Of a DNA stretch of 15,915 bases, positions 14,522 to 15,915 are shown piece by piece. The translations under genes were made by a program, and so were the position numbers. The notes below the pieces were generated by a model. That model had not been told where the DNA came from. It did not search any database and was given only the letters and a program-made list of their open reading frames with translations. Source of the stretch: JAVBQJ01 sp031549115 (GTDB lineage: Bacteria > Verrucomicrobiota > Lentisphaeria > Victivallales > Victivallaceae); contig JAVBQJ010000165.1 in assembly GCA_031549115.1 (NCBI GenBank), forward strand, positions 1 to 15,915, in the 5' to 3' direction. The number at the start of each line of letters is the position of its first letter. Positions within the stretch are counted from its first letter, which is position 1.

Positions 14522-14540
14522 CGAATCGTTCGAAAAAGCC
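14517..14540 (-). promoter_or_regulatory. Alternative hairpin overlapping the ilvC terminator
   Basis: Two copies of TTCGAA (14520-14525 and 14529-14534) separated by TCG can pair, and flanking GGC (14517-14519) and GCC (14538-14540) extend the stem with an A bulge. This structure uses the AAGCC that also forms the terminator 5' arm (leftward reading), so the two cannot form fully at once. This could modulate read-through into the downstream permease genes, or be incidental. Confidence 0.4.
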
Positions 14541-14547
14541 CGATCGA

Positions 14548-15531
14548 TTACTTCTTCTGGAACATGCTGCGGATCTGGGCGCCGACAATTTCCATCGGAT
14601 GTTCGCCGAGCGCTTCGCGTTTGGCAGTCAGGTTCTTCGCGCCGGAACGCGCTTCGGCGATCCATTCGCGGGCGAACTTGCCGCCTTCGATGTCGGCCAG
14701 GGCCTGCTTCATCGCCTTCTTGACTTCCGGCGTGACGATCTTCGGGCCGGTCACGTATTCGCCCCACTCGGCGGTGTTGGAGATGAAGCTGTTCATCTTC
14801 TTGACGCCGCCTTCGTAGATCAGGTCCATAATCAGCTTGACTTCATGGACGCACTCGAAGTACGCCATTTCCGCCGGATAACCGGCTTCGATCAAGGTCT
14901 CAAAACCAGCCTTCATCAGATCGACCATACCGCCGCAGAGAACGGTCTGTTCGCCGAAGAGGTCTTCGTAGGTTTCCTGCACCATGGTGCACTCCAGCAC
15001 GCCGGCGCGGGTCAGCCCTTCGGCCTTCGCAATCGCCAGCGCGGTGGCTTTCGCATTGCCGGTATAGTCCTGCTCGATCGCGATCAGGCCCGGGACGCCG
15101 AAACCGGCGACGAAGGTCTTGCGCACTTCGCTGCCCGGGCTCTTCGGCGCGACCATGATCACGTCGACGAAGTTCGGCGGCACGATTTCCTTGTAAACGA
15201 TATTGAAACCGTGCGAGCAGCTCAGCGTCTTGCCCGGCGTCAGCTGCGCTTCGATGTGTTCCTTGTAGACCGGTCCGTGGTTTTCGTCCGGCAGCAGGAT
15301 ATGAATGATATCGGCCAGCTTGGAGGCTTCGGCGATCGGCAGCACGCGGAAGCCGTCCTGGCGCGCCAGCTCGGCGGACGGACCGTCGACCCGCAAACCC
15401 ATAACCACATTGACACCGGAATCGCGCATGCTCAAAGCCTGCGCACGGCCCTGGCTGCCGTAACCGATCACAGCCACAGTTTTACCATTCAGGACGCTCA
15501 AGTCCGCGTCATTCTCGTGGAGAATCTCCAT
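14548..15531 (-). CDS. ilvC: Ketol-acid reductoisomerase (class I)
   Basis: Second common step of valine and isoleucine synthesis: Mg-dependent alkyl migration and NAD(P)H reduction of acetolactate or acetohydroxybutyrate. The 327-residue protein is class I length. Motifs: the dinucleotide-binding VIGYGSQGRAQAL (21-33), CSHGFNI (105-111, with the conserved His), VMVAPK-type VAPKSPG, the metal-binding EDLFGEQTVLCGG and YFECVHEVKLIMDLIYEGG. The cofactor-specificity loop reads GLRVDGPSAE (45-54), where NADPH enzymes usually have serines (for example GLRPGSSSW); the aspartate and loss of serines could shift preference to NADH. The ATG at 15531 has AAGGAG 7 bases upstream. It has its own promoter and terminator and no ilvB/ilvN beside it. 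Confidence 0.96.
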   Translation of the reverse strand: MEILHENDADLSVLNGKTVAVIGYGSQGRAQALSMRDSGVNVVMGLRVDGPSAELARQDGFRVLPIAEASKLADIIHILLPDENHGPVYKEHIEAQLTPGKTLSCSHGFNIVYKEIVPPNFVDVIMVAPKSPGSEVRKTFVAGFGVPGLIAIEQDYTGNAKATALAIAKAEGLTRAGVLECTMVQETYEDLFGEQTVLCGGMVDLMKAGFETLIEAGYPAEMAYFECVHEVKLIMDLIYEGGVKKMNSFISNTAEWGEYVTGPKIVTPEVKKAMKQALADIEGGKFAREWIAEARSGAKNLTAKREALGEHPMEIVGAQIRSMFQKK

Positions 15532-15627
15532 TTCCCAACTCCTTTGGTCATTTTACGGTGGCGTGTCCGCCCCCGTTGAAAAAGATTCGGAGCAGACCAG
15601 CCGCCAGTTTATCGGTAAATTCTTAAT

Positions 15628-15655
15628 ACTATACATGTTTTTTAGTGTTTTGCAA
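15628..15655 (-). promoter_or_regulatory. Promoter of ilvC
   Basis: Reading leftward: -35 TTGCAA (15650-15655), a 16-base spacer and -10 TATAGT (15628-15633). The predicted start is about 15621, giving a leader of about 90 bases. The leader shows no T-box sequence and no leader peptide rich in Ile, Val or Leu codons. A run of six A (T at 15669-15674 on the plus strand) upstream could act as an UP-like element. Confidence 0.6.
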
Positions 15656-15723
15656 CCCCGGAGCGCGCTTTTTTGGCGGGTTCATTCTGTGCGTATCAGT
15701 CGTCGGCACGGAGAGTGTGGTAA

Positions 15724-15915
15724 TTATGACGGTGGGCACGGGGCCGCATTGCGCCCCGATTCACGCGGGGGCCAGCCCCCATTCCCCCGGATCGCTTGTA
15801 TATTATCCCCTGGAGTTTCCTGCTGTTCTCCTTTTGCGAGAATGGGCCGTTGGGTTCGTCGGAGCAAAAGGAAGAAGAACAGCAGCAGGAGCGCTGATTT
15901 GCACGTAAGAAACGA
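15724..15915 (-). other. Possible C-terminal reading-frame fragment at the window edge
   Basis: The leftward frame is open from the right edge to a TAA at 15724-15726, giving 63 residues. It begins with a very hydrophobic stretch (SALLLLFFFLLLRRTQRP) followed by a polar, Gly/Pro/Arg-rich tail ending NAAPCPPS. It could be the end of a real membrane-anchored protein or an accidental frame through the inverted repeats. No start is visible inside the window, and the composition is unlike the neighbouring genes. Confidence 0.25.
15820..15885. repeat. Long imperfect inverted repeat
   Basis: CTGCTGTTCT (15820-15829; position 15820 is the C) plus CCTTTTGC (15830-15837) pair with GCAAAAGG (15864-15871) and AGAACAGCAG (15876-15885). 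The only irregularity is an AAGA bulge at 15872-15875; the loop is 26 bases. This gives 18 base pairs, far more than expected by chance locally. No gene is attached, and a dispersed repeat or a structured RNA is possible. Confidence 0.7.

Larger units (their letters stand above)
15656..15915. other. Region without a confident gene; GC-rich inverted repeats
   Basis: About 260 bp lie between the ilvC promoter and the window edge. They hold a 6-bp stem CGGGGC/GCCCCG (15739-15758), a GGGGG-CCAG-CCCCC hairpin (15767-15780) and a long inverted repeat (15820-15885). Neither strand shows a T-tract after these, so they are not clear terminators. A rightward frame at 15645-15908 looks spurious. A leftward frame from the edge is listed separately. 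Confidence 0.6.

Noticed and set aside
14453..14767. Upstream extension of the TauE-like protein
   Set aside because: The frame runs through the terminator and into the ilvC 3' end; the first membrane helix starts at the ATG at 14452 with GGAG before it.
15532..15621. T-box or peptide attenuator in the ilvC leader
   Set aside because: No T-box core sequence, no run of branched-chain codons and no terminator hairpin before the ATG were seen.
15645..15908. Rightward 87-codon frame at the right edge
   Set aside because: It starts in the ilvC promoter, has no ribosome binding site and crosses all the inverted repeats; no recognisable protein features.
1..15915. CRISPR arrays, IS elements, tRNA or rRNA genes
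   Set aside because: No regularly spaced direct repeats, transposase-like protein or cloverleaf sequence was noticed on either strand.

Overview
The window is about 15.9 kb of GC-rich (roughly 60% by eye) bacterial chromosome, densely packed with genes in short co-directional runs, many coupled by 1-4 base overlaps and good AGGAGG-type ribosome binding sites. It holds housekeeping enzymes (rsmG, ppiB, serS, rpiB-glyA, ilvC) and several exported or membrane proteins, which fits a Gram-negative cell. The gene mix and the RpiB-GlyA fusion make me think of the PVC group (Lentisphaerota-like), but this is only a guess. I see no phage, IS element, CRISPR, tRNA or rRNA.

Layout. (1) 1-177: the 3' end of a rightward gene for a probable beta-sandwich protein. 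(2) 162-5341: a leftward six-gene operon read from a promoter at 5382-5410: low-molecular-weight protein phosphatase, RpiB-GlyA fusion, SerRS, cyclophilin PpiB, a small membrane protein, RsmG. (3) 5342-5530: a divergent control region with two back-to-back sigma70-type promoters and a strong stem-loop at the predicted 5' end of the rightward transcript. (4) 5531-6280: a secreted DNA/RNA non-specific endonuclease. (5) 6332-10531: a rightward three-gene unit behind a near-consensus promoter: exported alpha/beta hydrolase, exported C45/acyltransferase-type Ntn-hydrolase, and an internally duplicated polytopic membrane protein. (6) 10446-14452: a leftward four-gene run of membrane proteins: TauE/SafE permease, single-pass protein, DUF1232-tailed polytopic protein, EI24/CysZ-like protein. 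Its last gene overlaps the 3' end of the rightward unit by 86 bp. (7) 14472-15655: leftward ilvC with its own promoter and intrinsic terminator. (8) 15656-15915: no confident gene. It holds several GC-rich inverted repeats and one leftward reading frame running off the edge.

How the parts may work together. The first operon joins translation (SerRS, RsmG, PpiB) with serine/glycine/one-carbon and pentose metabolism (RpiB-GlyA). Its phosphatase-rpiB-glyA order resembles the ywlE-rpiB-ywlG-glyA order of Bacillus subtilis. The rightward genes all encode exported or membrane proteins and look like scavenging or envelope hydrolases. The last leftward run pairs a TauE/SafE-type exporter with a CysZ-like protein, both families tied to sulfur oxyanion transport, alongside two proteins I cannot assign. 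No defence or mobile system is evident. The most unusual items are the fusion enzyme, the hydrolase/Ntn-hydrolase/membrane-protein unit, the stem-loop at the nuclease transcript start, and the overlapping hairpins after ilvC.
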